DNA of 64,000 nucleotides, taken from Bacteroidales bacterium (GTDB lineage Bacteria > Bacteroidota > Bacteroidia > Bacteroidales > UBA932). Location: contig JAFWOY010000010.1 of NCBI GenBank assembly GCA_017509755.1, forward strand, positions 46,353-110,352, read 5' to 3'. The notes under the pieces are model-generated. The model saw only the letters and a program-made list of their open reading frames with translations. It made no database searches and was not told where the DNA came from. Position numbers and translations under genes: made by a program. Positions within the stretch are counted from its first letter, which is position 1; every line of letters begins with the position of its first letter. Positions 42,060 through 51,498 of the stretch are shown one piece after another.

Positions 42060-44811
42060 CAACCTGCAGAACATAGACCTGGACATTCCGCTCGGACAGT
42101 TGGTGGTCATCACCGGTATTTCCGGCAGCGGCAAGAGTTCCCTGGCCTTCGATACGCTTTTTGCCGAAGGACAGCGTCGTTTCGCGGAGAGCCTTTCTTC
42201 TTTTGCCCGCCAGTTTCTGGGCCGGATGAACAAACCCGACGTCGATCTCATCACCGGCATTCCTCCGGCCATCGCCATTGAGCAGAAAGTCAGTACCCGC
42301 AACCCCCGCTCGACAGTGGGGACCACGACCGAAATCTACGACCATCTGCGGCTGCTCTTTGCCCGGATCGGCAAAACCTATTCCCCCGTATCCGGCCGGG
42401 AAGTCCGGTGTGATACGCCCAAGAATGTCGTCGACTATCTCCGGACCCTGGAAAAGGGCTCTACCGCGCTGATTCTGGCCGATATCCGGTGGAAAGAAGA
42501 AGGCAAGATCGAAAAACTGCTGAGCCTCAAGGAAGAAGGCTTCACACGCCTGGCCACGCGCGAGGGCCGTTACGTGAAGATGGAGGAAGCCCTGCAACAC
42601 ATCGGGGATTTCTCGGATGAATGGCTGCTGCTGGTAGACCGGCTTACCGTGGACGACGATGAGGATACCATCAGCCGGGCGCTGGACTCCGTCCAGACGG
42701 CCTTTGCCCAAGGGAACGGCTACCTGTGCGTCTGGAATGAAACGGCCGGGGCCCGCAATTTCTCGAATCTTTTCGAAGCCGACGGTATCCGTTTCGAGGA
42801 ACCGACCGAACATCTGTTCAGTTACAACAGCCCGCTGGGCGCCTGCCCCGTGTGCGGCGGTTACGGCAAGACGATCGGCATCGATGAAAGCCTGGTCGTT
42901 CCCGACCCGACCCTGAGCATCTACCAGGGCGCCATCGCCTGCTGGCGCGGCGAAGTGATGAAGCAGCTCAACGACGAGCTGATCATGAACGCCCACAAAT
43001 TCGACTTCCCTATCCACAAGCCCTATATCGAACTGACGCCCGAACAGAAAAAAGTGCTCTGGGAAGGCAACGAATACTTCTACGGCATCGACCGTTTCTT
43101 CAAATGGGTGGAAAGCCAGCGCTACAAGATCCAGTACCGCTATATGCTGAGCCGCTATTCCGGCAAGACGACCTGCCATGCCTGCGGAGGCTCCCGGCTA
43201 CGGCCCGAAGCGTTGTACGTGAAGGTCGGCGGCAAGAATATCCACGAACTGATGACGATGCCGATCGGCGAACTGGCCGGCTTCTTCGACCAGTTGGAAC
43301 TGGACGACTACGACCGCACCGTGGCCGAACGGCCGCTGCGGGAAATCCGTTCGCGGTTGAAGTATATTTGCGAAGTAGGTCTCTCCTACCTTACGCTGAG
43401 CCGTGCTTCGAATACGCTCAGCGGCGGTGAAAGCCAGCGCATCAACCTGGTCAGTTCGCTGGGCAACAACCTGGTCGGTTCCATGTACATCCTGGACGAA
43501 CCGAGCATCGGCCTGCACGAGCGCGACACACAGCGCCTCATCGGCGTACTGCAGCGCCTGCGGGACCTGGGCAACACGGTCATCGTCGTGGAACACGACC
43601 GCCACATCATCGAGGCCGCCGACCAGTTGATCGACATCGGGCCTTACGCGGGCGTCAACGGTGGCCGGATTGTATTCCAAGGCCGGATTGACGAAGGACT
43701 GAAAGCCGGCGCCCACTCCCTGACCCTGGATTATCTGTCCGGCGTGCTTTCCATTCCCATCCCGAAAAAGAAGCGCAGCTGGAAATATGCTGTCGAAGTG
43801 GTCGGCGCCCGGGAGAACAACCTGAAGAACATCTCTGTAAGATTCCCGCTCCGTTGCCTGACCGTCGTAACGGGTGTCAGCGGCAGCGGCAAGAGTTCCC
43901 TGGTGGGCGACATCCTCTATCCGGCCCTCTACCGCCACATCAACCAAGTCGGCAATAAACCGGGTATCTTCAAGGAACTCCGCGGGGACCTGGGCAAAGT
44001 CGCCGCCATCGAATATATCGACCAGAATCCCATCGGAAAGAGCACCCGTTCGAATCCCGTCACCTACCTGAAGGTGTACGATGACATCCGGCGCCTCTTC
44101 TCCGAGCAGCCCTACGCCAAGATGAACGGCTACGGGCATTCGCATTTCTCGTTCAATATCGACGGGGGCCGCTGTCCCGAATGTCTGGGTGAAGGGGTGA
44201 TCCGCATCCCGATGCAGTTCATGGCCGATGTGGAGATGGTGTGCGAGGCCTGCGGCGGCAAGCGCTTCCAAAGCGACATCCTGGAAGTGAAATACCAGGG
44301 CAAAGATATCAGTGACGTCCTGGACATGAGTGTCGAACAAGCGATTGCGTTTTTCGGCGCCCAGCCCGATCCGCTGGCGAAACGCATTGCCGAACGGCTC
44401 CAGCCGCTGGTCGACGTGGGACTCTCGTATGTCCAGCTGGGCCAGAGCAGCAGTTCCCTCAGCGGCGGCGAGAGCCAGCGCATCAAGCTGGCCTCTTTCC
44501 TGGGAAAGGACTTCGAATCGAAGGGTTCGATCCTCTTCATTTTCGACGAGCCGACCACCGGCCTCCATTTCCACGATATCGAGAAATTGCTGAAAGCGTT
44601 CAATGCACTGGTGGACCGGGGCCACTCCATCGTGGTTGTGGAGCACAACCTGGATGTCATCCGCGCTGCCGACTGGGTGATCGACCTCGGCCCGGATGCG
44701 GGTGTCCTGGGCGGTGAAGTGGTGTTCGAAGGGACTCCGGAAGCCCTGGCGCAAGCGGACACCTTTACCGGACAGGCGCTCCGCGATGAAATGAAACAAA
44801 GACAAGAATAA
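42019..44811 (+). CDS. uvrA: Excinuclease ABC subunit A
   Basis: 930 residues from MEKKEIHIRGARVNNL at 42019; an in-frame ATG five codons earlier is less typical. It has two ABC ATPase halves: Walker A at GISGSGKSS near 30 and GVSGSGKSS near 625, and signatures LSGGESQRIN near 470 and LSGGESQRIK near 815. Zinc-finger cysteines are at CPVCGG/CHACGG and CPECLG/CEACGG. It loads UvrB onto DNA lesions. The start lies inside the relA tail, indicating coupled translation. The length is normal. Confidence 0.97.
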   Translation: MEKKEIHIRGARVNNLQNIDLDIPLGQLVVITGISGSGKSSLAFDTLFAEGQRRFAESLSSFARQFLGRMNKPDVDLITGIPPAIAIEQKVSTRNPRSTVGTTTEIYDHLRLLFARIGKTYSPVSGREVRCDTPKNVVDYLRTLEKGSTALILADIRWKEEGKIEKLLSLKEEGFTRLATREGRYVKMEEALQHIGDFSDEWLLLVDRLTVDDDEDTISRALDSVQTAFAQGNGYLCVWNETAGARNFSNLFEADGIRFEEPTEHLFSYNSPLGACPVCGGYGKTIGIDESLVVPDPTLSIYQGAIACWRGEVMKQLNDELIMNAHKFDFPIHKPYIELTPEQKKVLWEGNEYFYGIDRFFKWVESQRYKIQYRYMLSRYSGKTTCHACGGSRLRPEALYVKVGGKNIHELMTMPIGELAGFFDQLELDDYDRTVAERPLREIRSRLKYICEVGLSYLTLSRASNTLSGGESQRINLVSSLGNNLVGSMYILDEPSIGLHERDTQRLIGVLQRLRDLGNTVIVVEHDRHIIEAADQLIDIGPYAGVNGGRIVFQGRIDEGLKAGAHSLTLDYLSGVLSIPIPKKKRSWKYAVEVVGARENNLKNISVRFPLRCLTVVTGVSGSGKSSLVGDILYPALYRHINQVGNKPGIFKELRGDLGKVAAIEYIDQNPIGKSTRSNPVTYLKVYDDIRRLFSEQPYAKMNGYGHSHFSFNIDGGRCPECLGEGVIRIPMQFMADVEMVCEACGGKRFQSDILEVKYQGKDISDVLDMSVEQAIAFFGAQPDPLAKRIAERLQPLVDVGLSYVQLGQSSSSLSGGESQRIKLASFLGKDFESKGSILFIFDEPTTGLHFHDIEKLLKAFNALVDRGHSIVVVEHNLDVIRAADWVIDLGPDAGVLGGEVVFEGTPEALAQADTFTGQALRDEMKQRQE

Positions 44812-44823
44812 GATACGATACAA

Positions 44824-45948
44824 ATGAAAGTAACAGTCAAAGAAGTTGTTACAAGAAAAGACCTGAAAAAGTTCGTCCATTACCCCAACGAACTTTACAA
44901 AGACAATCCTTATTATGTGCCGACGCTCGAGAGCGGGGATCTCGACACGTTGGATGCGAAGAAGAATCACGCTTTCGAATTCTGCGAAGGGAAGTACTGG
45001 CTCGCCCTGGATCCGGACGGCCGCATCGTCGGCCGCATTGCCGGCATCATCAACCGCCAGTACAACCAGAAGTTCGGTACGCTGTTCGCCCGTTTTGGCT
45101 TCATGGATTTCATCGATGACGACACGGTCGTGGATGCACTGTTCGACACGGTCGAGGCCTGGGGCCGGGGGAAAGGGATGAAGAAGATGAACGGACCGCT
45201 GGGATTCCTGGAGTTCGATGCTTCGGGCGTCCTGGTCGCTGGGTTCGATGAGTTGCCGACGGCCTACGGCAAATACAATTTCCCCTATTATGAAAAGCAG
45301 TTGCTGCGACGCGGCTATGCCAAGGATACGGATTGGGTGGAATACAGCGTGACGATGCCCGACAACATCACCGAGTGGTTCGGCCGCATGGCCAAACTGG
45401 TCTCAACGCGCTACAAACTGCATCAGGCGGACATCAGCACCAAGAAGAAGATGGTGTCCTATTTCCCGCAGTGTGCCGCGGTGCTCAATGAGACCTATCG
45501 GGACATCCACGGTTTCTCGGAACTCTCGAAGGGACAGATCGACGACCTGATCAACCAATTCGTCCCGAACCTGAACACGGATTTCGTTTCAGTCATCCTC
45601 GACGAGAACGACAAGGTGGTAGCCTTCGGCATCAGCATGCCTTCGCTCTCGAAGGCGCTGCAGAAATGCAAGGGGAAACTCTTCCCCTTCGGCTTCCTCC
45701 ACGTACTGCACGCCATCCGGCACAACGACACGCTCGACCTGCTGCTGATCGGCATCGCCGACGGCTACAAGAGCAAAGGTGTCAACGCCATGATTTTCGA
45801 CAAGATCGCCCCGGCGGTCAAAAGCTATGGCATCAAGCACCTCGAAACCACGCGCGAACTGGAAGACAATACGAGTGTCCAGAACATGTGGAACCGGTTC
45901 GAAACCCGCCTCCACAAGCGCGCCCGCTGTTATGTGAAACCCTTATGA
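44824..45948 (+). CDS. GNAT-superfamily N-acetyltransferase-like protein
   Basis: 374 residues of a widespread conserved family built on one or two GNAT folds. Recognisable parts are the start VTVKEVVTRKDLKKFVHYPNELYKD, the region KKMNGPLGFLEFDASG near 120 and the closing GIKHLETTRELEDNTSVQNMWNRF. A plausible acyl-CoA motif is not clear-cut, so acetyltransferase activity is assumed from fold only. It follows uvrA by 12 bases and may be part of the same unit. Confidence 0.75.
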   Translation: MKVTVKEVVTRKDLKKFVHYPNELYKDNPYYVPTLESGDLDTLDAKKNHAFEFCEGKYWLALDPDGRIVGRIAGIINRQYNQKFGTLFARFGFMDFIDDDTVVDALFDTVEAWGRGKGMKKMNGPLGFLEFDASGVLVAGFDELPTAYGKYNFPYYEKQLLRRGYAKDTDWVEYSVTMPDNITEWFGRMAKLVSTRYKLHQADISTKKKMVSYFPQCAAVLNETYRDIHGFSELSKGQIDDLINQFVPNLNTDFVSVILDENDKVVAFGISMPSLSKALQKCKGKLFPFGFLHVLHAIRHNDTLDLLLIGIADGYKSKGVNAMIFDKIAPAVKSYGIKHLETTRELEDNTSVQNMWNRFETRLHKRARCYVKPL

Positions 45949-45989
45949 CAATTCCTGTGATAATGGCTTTTGGCGGTTATGCCGGAATC

Positions 45990-46008
45990 GCTGCGGGTTA
46001 CCCGCAGC
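45990..46008. repeat. Short perfect hairpin upstream of the esterase gene
   Basis: GCTGCGGG, loop TTA, CCCGCAGC: an 8-bp stem between the GNAT-like gene and the esterase. It could end the uvrB operon transcript, but no U-tract follows. Confidence 0.5.
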
Positions 46009-46036
46009 GTGGAGGCAGAAAAGACAATCAATTCGC

Positions 46037-47500
46037 ATGATAAACCAATATTTGCAACGGATTTCGCTGACAGTAGCCTTACTGTGCTTATCGGCTTTGA
46101 CAGCCGGGGCGCAGGAACTGCGGCACAATGCGCAATACCCCGACGATCCGGCGTTCGTACCCGTAGCCGATGCCCAGAAAGGATGCATCCTCAAAGGGGT
46201 ATTCACCGATTCGAAGATCTATCCCGAGACCCGCCGGGAATGGCAAGTATATGTGCCGGTCCAATACGATGGAAAGACACCGGCTTGCCTGCTGGTGGGG
46301 CTCGACGGCATCCTGTTCAACGCCACGACGGTTCTGGACAACCTGATCGCATCCGGCGAGATGCCGGTCACCATCGGCGTGTTCGTGCAGCCGGGCGTTT
46401 CGTATGACGCCGACGGCCATGTGCTGCGCTACAACCGCAGCAACGAATTCGACCGCACTGACGGCACTTTCGCCCGCTTCCTGGAAGAAGAAATCCTGCC
46501 GATGGTCGAACGGCTTGTCACCGAAGACGGACGGCCGGTGCGCCTCTCGCACAATCCCGATGACCGGGCGGTCTGCGGCGCCAGCAGCAGCGGCATCGCC
46601 GCTTTCTCCGCCGCCTGGCACCGCCCTGATCTGTTCCATCGCGTCTATAGTTCCGTAGGCACCTACGTGGCCATGCGGGGCGGCAACGACTATCCGGCCC
46701 TCGTCCGCAAATACGAACCCAAGCCCCTGCGCATTTTCCTGCAGGACGGAATGAAAGACGCCTGGAATCCCCTCTTCGGGGAATGGTGGGAGCAGAACCT
46801 GCTGCTGGAATCGGCACTCGATTTCGCAGGCTACGAGGAAATCGCCCATTGGGACCGCGGCGGCCATAGCATCTGGCACGGCACGAAGATGTTCCCCGAC
46901 GCCATGCGCTGGCTTTGGAAGGGCTGGCCTACCCCGGTCAAGGCCGGCCAATCCCGGAATGACATGCTGGAATCTCTGCTGGGCAGGGAGCCGAAAGAGG
47001 AACGCGGTTGGTTTGCCATCGGCCGGAGCGACTTTGCAGTCCAAGTCTGGGAAAGGCTTACGCATCCGGTCAAATCCCTCCTCTACCCTTCCGGCAAGTT
47101 GGAAGTTTCCGTCGAAGAGCAATCCAACTGGCTGCGTTGCGCCCTTGTCAAGCCCGACGGGTCTCGGACGGCCAGCGAGCAATTCTACTGGCTTCACAAC
47201 CCTGACAATCACACGCTCGAAGGGCCGATCGCCCGCGACATGGCTTTCGACACGCTGGGTAACCTGTATGTGCTGACGCCGTTCGGCATCCAGGTCTGCG
47301 ACCAGAACGGCCGCGTACGGGCCATCCTCAACCTGCCGGACAGCACAAGCCATCGGCCGGCCGAATCCATGTGCTTCTGGAAAAACCAGCTCATCATCAA
47401 CTGTGGCGGTGCCTTTTTCGCTCGGAACCTGAACGATAAGCATGTCGGATGGAACCCTTCCGACGGTTTCATCACGCCTCCTTCACAAGGACAAGGTTAG
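46037..47500 (+). CDS. Secreted esterase (CE1-like) with partial SMP-30-like propeller
   Basis: 487 residues with a signal peptide (VALLCLSALTAGAQ). Residues about 60-300 form a D-type esterase domain similar to enterochelin or feruloyl esterases: the nucleophile motif is VCGASSSGIAAF near 178, an acidic residue lies near FLQDGMKDAW, and the His is in DRGGHSIWHG near 275. The C-terminal about 150 residues read like blades of an SMP-30/gluconolactonase propeller (DMAFDTLGNLYVLTPFGIQVCDQ) but seem too short for a full six-bladed domain. The substrate may be a plant-wall or siderophore ester. Confidence 0.75.
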   Translation: MINQYLQRISLTVALLCLSALTAGAQELRHNAQYPDDPAFVPVADAQKGCILKGVFTDSKIYPETRREWQVYVPVQYDGKTPACLLVGLDGILFNATTVLDNLIASGEMPVTIGVFVQPGVSYDADGHVLRYNRSNEFDRTDGTFARFLEEEILPMVERLVTEDGRPVRLSHNPDDRAVCGASSSGIAAFSAAWHRPDLFHRVYSSVGTYVAMRGGNDYPALVRKYEPKPLRIFLQDGMKDAWNPLFGEWWEQNLLLESALDFAGYEEIAHWDRGGHSIWHGTKMFPDAMRWLWKGWPTPVKAGQSRNDMLESLLGREPKEERGWFAIGRSDFAVQVWERLTHPVKSLLYPSGKLEVSVEEQSNWLRCALVKPDGSRTASEQFYWLHNPDNHTLEGPIARDMAFDTLGNLYVLTPFGIQVCDQNGRVRAILNLPDSTSHRPAESMCFWKNQLIINCGGAFFARNLNDKHVGWNPSDGFITPPSQGQG

Positions 47501-47503
47501 CCT

Positions 47504-48589
47504 ATGGACGTATTGGATATTCTGATTGACGCCCTGCGGGCGGCCGTGCTCATTACCGGAATGGTGGTGATCATGATGATGATGATCGAAAGCCTGAACA
47601 TCTCCTCGGGCGGACGCTTTTTCCAGCGGCTGCGAAATTCAAAATTCGGCCAGATCGTGGTCTCGGCCCTGCTGGGATGGATTCCCGGCTGCCTGGGCGG
47701 ATTCGCCTCCGTGTCGCTCTTCTCCCACGGGATGATCAGTTTCGGTGCGCTGGTCGCGATGCTGATCGCCACTTCGGGCGATGAAGCTTTTGTAATGCTG
47801 ACCCTCTTCCCGGGCAAGGCGCTCCTGATCTCTGCGGTTATCCTGGCCATCGGCATCGTCGCCGGCGTGCTGATCGACTATGTCGGGCCGAAACTCGGGT
47901 TGAAGTCTTACGCCTTGAATGCCTGCGATGAAATGCATCTCCACGAGGAAGATGCGCATCCGGAAAACAAAGCGGAAGAGCCGCATTCGAAGAAGCGCAC
48001 TTTGCTGACCTGGAAGCGGGGCATCCTTTTCCTCGGCACCGCGCTTTACATCCTTGCCCTGGCCACCGGCATGCTCGAGCACGAGCACGAAGGGATGGAG
48101 GAAGCCGAACACGGCGGTTTCAATCTCCTGAGCGAAGACTGGATGAACCTGCTCTTCGCCCTGGTCAGTGTCATCATGCTGGGCGTAGTGGCGCTGGGGT
48201 CCGACCATTTCGTGGAAGAGCATCTCTGGCACCATATCATTGCCCGCCACGTACCCAAGATTTTCGCCTGGACGTTCGGGGTGCTGATCGCCCTCGGTTT
48301 CATCATGGAACTGGTGGATGTGAGCGCCTGGATCAGCGCCAATGTGCCCTTGATGATCGTGCTTGCCACGCTTATCGGCATCATCCCTGAATCGGGACCG
48401 CACCTGATCTTCGTCACCCTCTTCGCCGCGGGCGTGGTGCCCATGCCCGTGCTGCTCGCCAGCTGCATCTCGCAGGACGGCCACGCCGCCCTCCCGCTCC
48501 TGGCCGAATCCAAAGGCGCATTCGTACGCGCCAAAGCCATCAATTGCCTCATCGCCCTCGTCGTCGGCTTTCTCGCTTATCTGTTATGA
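47504..48589 (+). CDS. Putative 10-TM heavy-metal/manganese exporter (ArsP_2-like)
   Basis: 361 residues with about ten transmembrane helices in two halves. The first half holds the conserved GWIPGCLGGFASVSLFSHG and ATSGDEAFVML, the second IIPESGPHLIFVTLFAAG and SCISQDGHAALPLLAESK. The Asp, Glu and His residues in these motifs are the likely metal ligands. The middle loop is His/Glu-rich (HLHEEDAH, HEHEGMEEAEHGG), typical of metal transporters. The family is described as putative manganese or arsenic exporters. Its stop overlaps the S9 peptidase start. Confidence 0.8.
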   Translation: MDVLDILIDALRAAVLITGMVVIMMMMIESLNISSGGRFFQRLRNSKFGQIVVSALLGWIPGCLGGFASVSLFSHGMISFGALVAMLIATSGDEAFVMLTLFPGKALLISAVILAIGIVAGVLIDYVGPKLGLKSYALNACDEMHLHEEDAHPENKAEEPHSKKRTLLTWKRGILFLGTALYILALATGMLEHEHEGMEEAEHGGFNLLSEDWMNLLFALVSVIMLGVVALGSDHFVEEHLWHHIIARHVPKIFAWTFGVLIALGFIMELVDVSAWISANVPLMIVLATLIGIIPESGPHLIFVTLFAAGVVPMPVLLASCISQDGHAALPLLAESKGAFVRAKAINCLIALVVGFLAYLL

Positions 48590-49629
48590 AACGTCTCCTC
48601 TTTCTCTGCTTCTTTCTCCTGGTTGGGAATCTCATTTCCGCCCAGGAGAACAACTCGAATTTTGCCACCCAGACCGTCGACCGGAAGGTCGAGTCACTGC
48701 TGCTTATCGAGCAGATGAGTGATGTCGCGTACGTCGATATCGTACGGCTTGCGGGACCGGCGCCGGCCTACCAGAAGAAGACCGGCACGGCCTTCAAGGA
48801 CTCGCTGCTGAACAACCAGCTGAAATTCTATTCCTATGTCTTTATTCCGAAGGCAGCCAAGCAGAACAAGAAGTATCCGCTGCTGGTCTTTCCCCACGGC
48901 GGCGTACACAGCAACTTTACCTCCGGTTCGGTCCATATCCTGCGGGAGATGGTTGCGCAGGGATACATTGTCATCGCACCCGACTACCGCGGCAGCACCG
49001 GCTATGGCCGGAGTTTCTACGAAAACATCGATTACGGCGGATTGGAAAATGAAGACGTGATGGCGGCCCGAGACTACATGGTGGAGAGTTACGACATCGT
49101 GGATCCTGCCCGCGTAGGCATCATCGGCTGGAGCCACGGCGGCATGATCACGCTGATGAACCTGCTGCGCTATCCGGAGAAGTTCGTCTGCGGCTACGCC
49201 GGCGTGCCGGTGAGCGACGTGGGATACCGGCTCAGCTACCAGACGCCGGATTATTCCAAGAATTACACGCAGGAATACCACATCGGCGCCACGCCGCAGG
49301 AGAAGCCGGAAGAGTACGCCCGCCGCTCCCCCGTGACCTATGCGAAGCAGCTGACCAAGCCGCTGCGCATCGTCACGTGCATGAACGATGACGACGTGAG
49401 CGTGACGGAAGTGCAGCGGATGATCGACAGCCTGACGTTCTACAACCGGAACTTCGAGTATAAAGTATTCCCGAAAATGCCCGGTGCCCACTCCTTCGAG
49501 CGCATCGACTCGATGGAAGCCTGCGAGATCCGCCTCGACACCTACGCCTTCCTCGCCCGCTACCTCAATCCCCCGAAACCGATCAAAACCCTCAAGGAAC
49601 TCCGTAAAGCAGGATATCTCTATCATTAA
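48586..49629 (+). CDS. S9 family serine peptidase / alpha/beta hydrolase
   Basis: 347 residues from the ATG at 48586 (signal peptide MKRLLFLCFFLLVGNLISAQ). It is a prolyl-oligopeptidase-type catalytic domain without the usual N-terminal propeller: PLLVFPHGGVHS forms the oxyanion region, IIGWSHGGMITLMN near 180 the nucleophile Ser, MNDDDVS near 266 the Asp and PGAHSFER near 300 the His. It is secreted or periplasmic and may cleave peptides or esters. It is coupled by ATGA to the transporter gene upstream and lies 3 bases from the WG-repeat gene. Confidence 0.88.
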   Translation: MKRLLFLCFFLLVGNLISAQENNSNFATQTVDRKVESLLLIEQMSDVAYVDIVRLAGPAPAYQKKTGTAFKDSLLNNQLKFYSYVFIPKAAKQNKKYPLLVFPHGGVHSNFTSGSVHILREMVAQGYIVIAPDYRGSTGYGRSFYENIDYGGLENEDVMAARDYMVESYDIVDPARVGIIGWSHGGMITLMNLLRYPEKFVCGYAGVPVSDVGYRLSYQTPDYSKNYTQEYHIGATPQEKPEEYARRSPVTYAKQLTKPLRIVTCMNDDDVSVTEVQRMIDSLTFYNRNFEYKVFPKMPGAHSFERIDSMEACEIRLDTYAFLARYLNPPKPIKTLKELRKAGYLYH

Positions 49630-49632
49630 ACC

Positions 49633-51495
49633 ATGAAAAGCCGCTCCCTTCTTCTCTGCCTGCTGGCCGTGCTGCTCGCACTGCCCGTCGCAGCGCAGGA
49701 CCTCAAACCCGTCCGGGACAAGCAGACCCGCAAATATGGCTATCAGGCCAAAGACAAACATTGGGTGATCGAGCCCCGTTTCGACGACGCCACCCGGTTC
49801 AACAACGGGTTCGCCGAAGTCACGATCGACGGCCGCAAGGGTCTCATCGATACGGAAGGCACGATGATCCTGCCGGCTGAATACGACGACATTAAGAAAT
49901 TCGACAAAAACGGCCTGTGTGAAGTCATCCGCAAGGAAGGCAAGACCAAACTGCACGGCGTCGCCAACCAGCGCGGGCAGATCATAGTACCCGTCGACTG
50001 CCACTCGATCCACATTCCCAAGAATGGCGGGCTGATCACGGTGCAGCGCGAATCGGTCGACGAACTGTTGGCCGGCATGCTGCTCTGGGGCGTCTATGAT
50101 ATGAACGGTCGGGAAATCTTCCCGCCGCAATTCGTCTCGTCCCCGAGTTTCAGCGACGGGACCGGCATCGCCGAGTCCGTCTATACAGGCCTGAAGGGCG
50201 TCGTAAGCGAGACGGGCGAGACCCTGCTTCCCTTCGAGTTTCTGGCCATCGCCCGCTCCGGCAGCCGCTTCCGTACGCTGGGCACGGACTTCACGCTGAC
50301 GACCTGGGATGCATCTTTCCGCCGCAGCGAAATCTTCCAGCATCCCGGCTCCGTCATTCCCTATGACCCGATGTCCGACCCGGTGCGCGCCGCCGCCTGG
50401 CATTCCGGCCCGGTCGGCCAGCGCCTGCACCGCAACCAGGTCAAGTTGCTGGAAATGCGTTCCAGCCGCTCCGGCCTCTGCAGCGACCTGCGCCTGGACT
50501 GGGGCTATGACCGTTTCGTGCGTCTGGAACCCTTCGTCGACGAGAACGGCGTCGAAGGTGCGATGGTCGATCCCGTCAGCGGGAACCTGTACACGCTGAA
50601 AGCGCTCCTTTACGAAGCCGACGGCACGCTGGTCGGGGAAATCGCCCGCTGGGGCTGGCTGGAAGCCCAGTGCTACGAGGGCGCCGTCTATGTAGCGGAA
50701 GGGACGGACCGATGGCTTGTGATGAAGGATCCCAATGCCATCGAACGGCCCTCTTTCTCCTTGACGCTGAGCGGTTATCGCACGCTCGACAATAGCGATG
50801 TCATCGGGGGCCTCGGGCTCAGCGGTAGTGAATTGGAACGGCTCAGGGATCCGGAGCGGTTCAACCGCCGCCGGATTGCCATCATCGAAGGAGAAAATGT
50901 CGGCGTGACCTCCTATCTGCCGCCGGAAACCTCGCTCTCCTACGTCCGTAAGGAACGCGATGCGATGCGAGACCCGATTTTCCAGATGCCGTTCCGGATG
51001 GAGGATGTGGTCAGCTGTAATGTCCGCTCCCGGAAAGAGGAAGTGGAAGTGGAACTCCACGACCACCTGACGCTCCGCTTCGAAGACCATTTCTCAGATC
51101 CTTACTACAGCATGAGCGGCGATGAGACCATCTTCTGGGGCCCCAATAACGCCCGCACCGCCCGGCTCAGCCTGAAACGGGTTTACCGCAGCAGTGACGC
51201 GACAGTTGATGATGTCCATGGCACGGAAGAATGCTACCACCTCGTCCTCTCCCTCTACGAAGAGGACGGTTCCTGGCTCCGCACTCTTGCAGAGATGCCG
51301 TACGCGGACTTCATCCACGACGGAATTCTGGTGTTTGAACGGGAGGGAATCGCCCTGGTAGCGCCTCGTCGTGACGCTGTCCACACCGTCCGTATCCCAG
51401 CTACCGCCCGCCTTCCCCACGCGCTTTCCGCGTTGGAGCAAGCAGCCGGCGCCCAGTTCGGAAACCGTAGGCCCCGGCATCCCGGCCGGCCCTGA
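49633..51495 (+). CDS. WG-repeat secreted protein
   Basis: 620 residues with a signal peptide (LLAVLLALPVAAQD). The N-terminal about 250 residues hold WG-repeat units (YGYQAKDKHWVIEPRFDDAT, RKGLIDTEGTMILPAEYDDI and a diverged third and fourth). The rest, about 260-620, has no recognised domain; it is rich in beta-strand-like text and charged residues and ends in an Arg/Pro tail. WG repeats usually mediate binding. The role is unknown. It is last in the run from 47504 and convergent with the proline-iminopeptidase gene. Confidence 0.8.
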   Translation: MKSRSLLLCLLAVLLALPVAAQDLKPVRDKQTRKYGYQAKDKHWVIEPRFDDATRFNNGFAEVTIDGRKGLIDTEGTMILPAEYDDIKKFDKNGLCEVIRKEGKTKLHGVANQRGQIIVPVDCHSIHIPKNGGLITVQRESVDELLAGMLLWGVYDMNGREIFPPQFVSSPSFSDGTGIAESVYTGLKGVVSETGETLLPFEFLAIARSGSRFRTLGTDFTLTTWDASFRRSEIFQHPGSVIPYDPMSDPVRAAAWHSGPVGQRLHRNQVKLLEMRSSRSGLCSDLRLDWGYDRFVRLEPFVDENGVEGAMVDPVSGNLYTLKALLYEADGTLVGEIARWGWLEAQCYEGAVYVAEGTDRWLVMKDPNAIERPSFSLTLSGYRTLDNSDVIGGLGLSGSELERLRDPERFNRRRIAIIEGENVGVTSYLPPETSLSYVRKERDAMRDPIFQMPFRMEDVVSCNVRSRKEEVEVELHDHLTLRFEDHFSDPYYSMSGDETIFWGPNNARTARLSLKRVYRSSDATVDDVHGTEECYHLVLSLYEEDGSWLRTLAEMPYADFIHDGILVFEREGIALVAPRRDAVHTVRIPATARLPHALSALEQAAGAQFGNRRPRHPGRP

Positions 51496-51498
51496 CGG

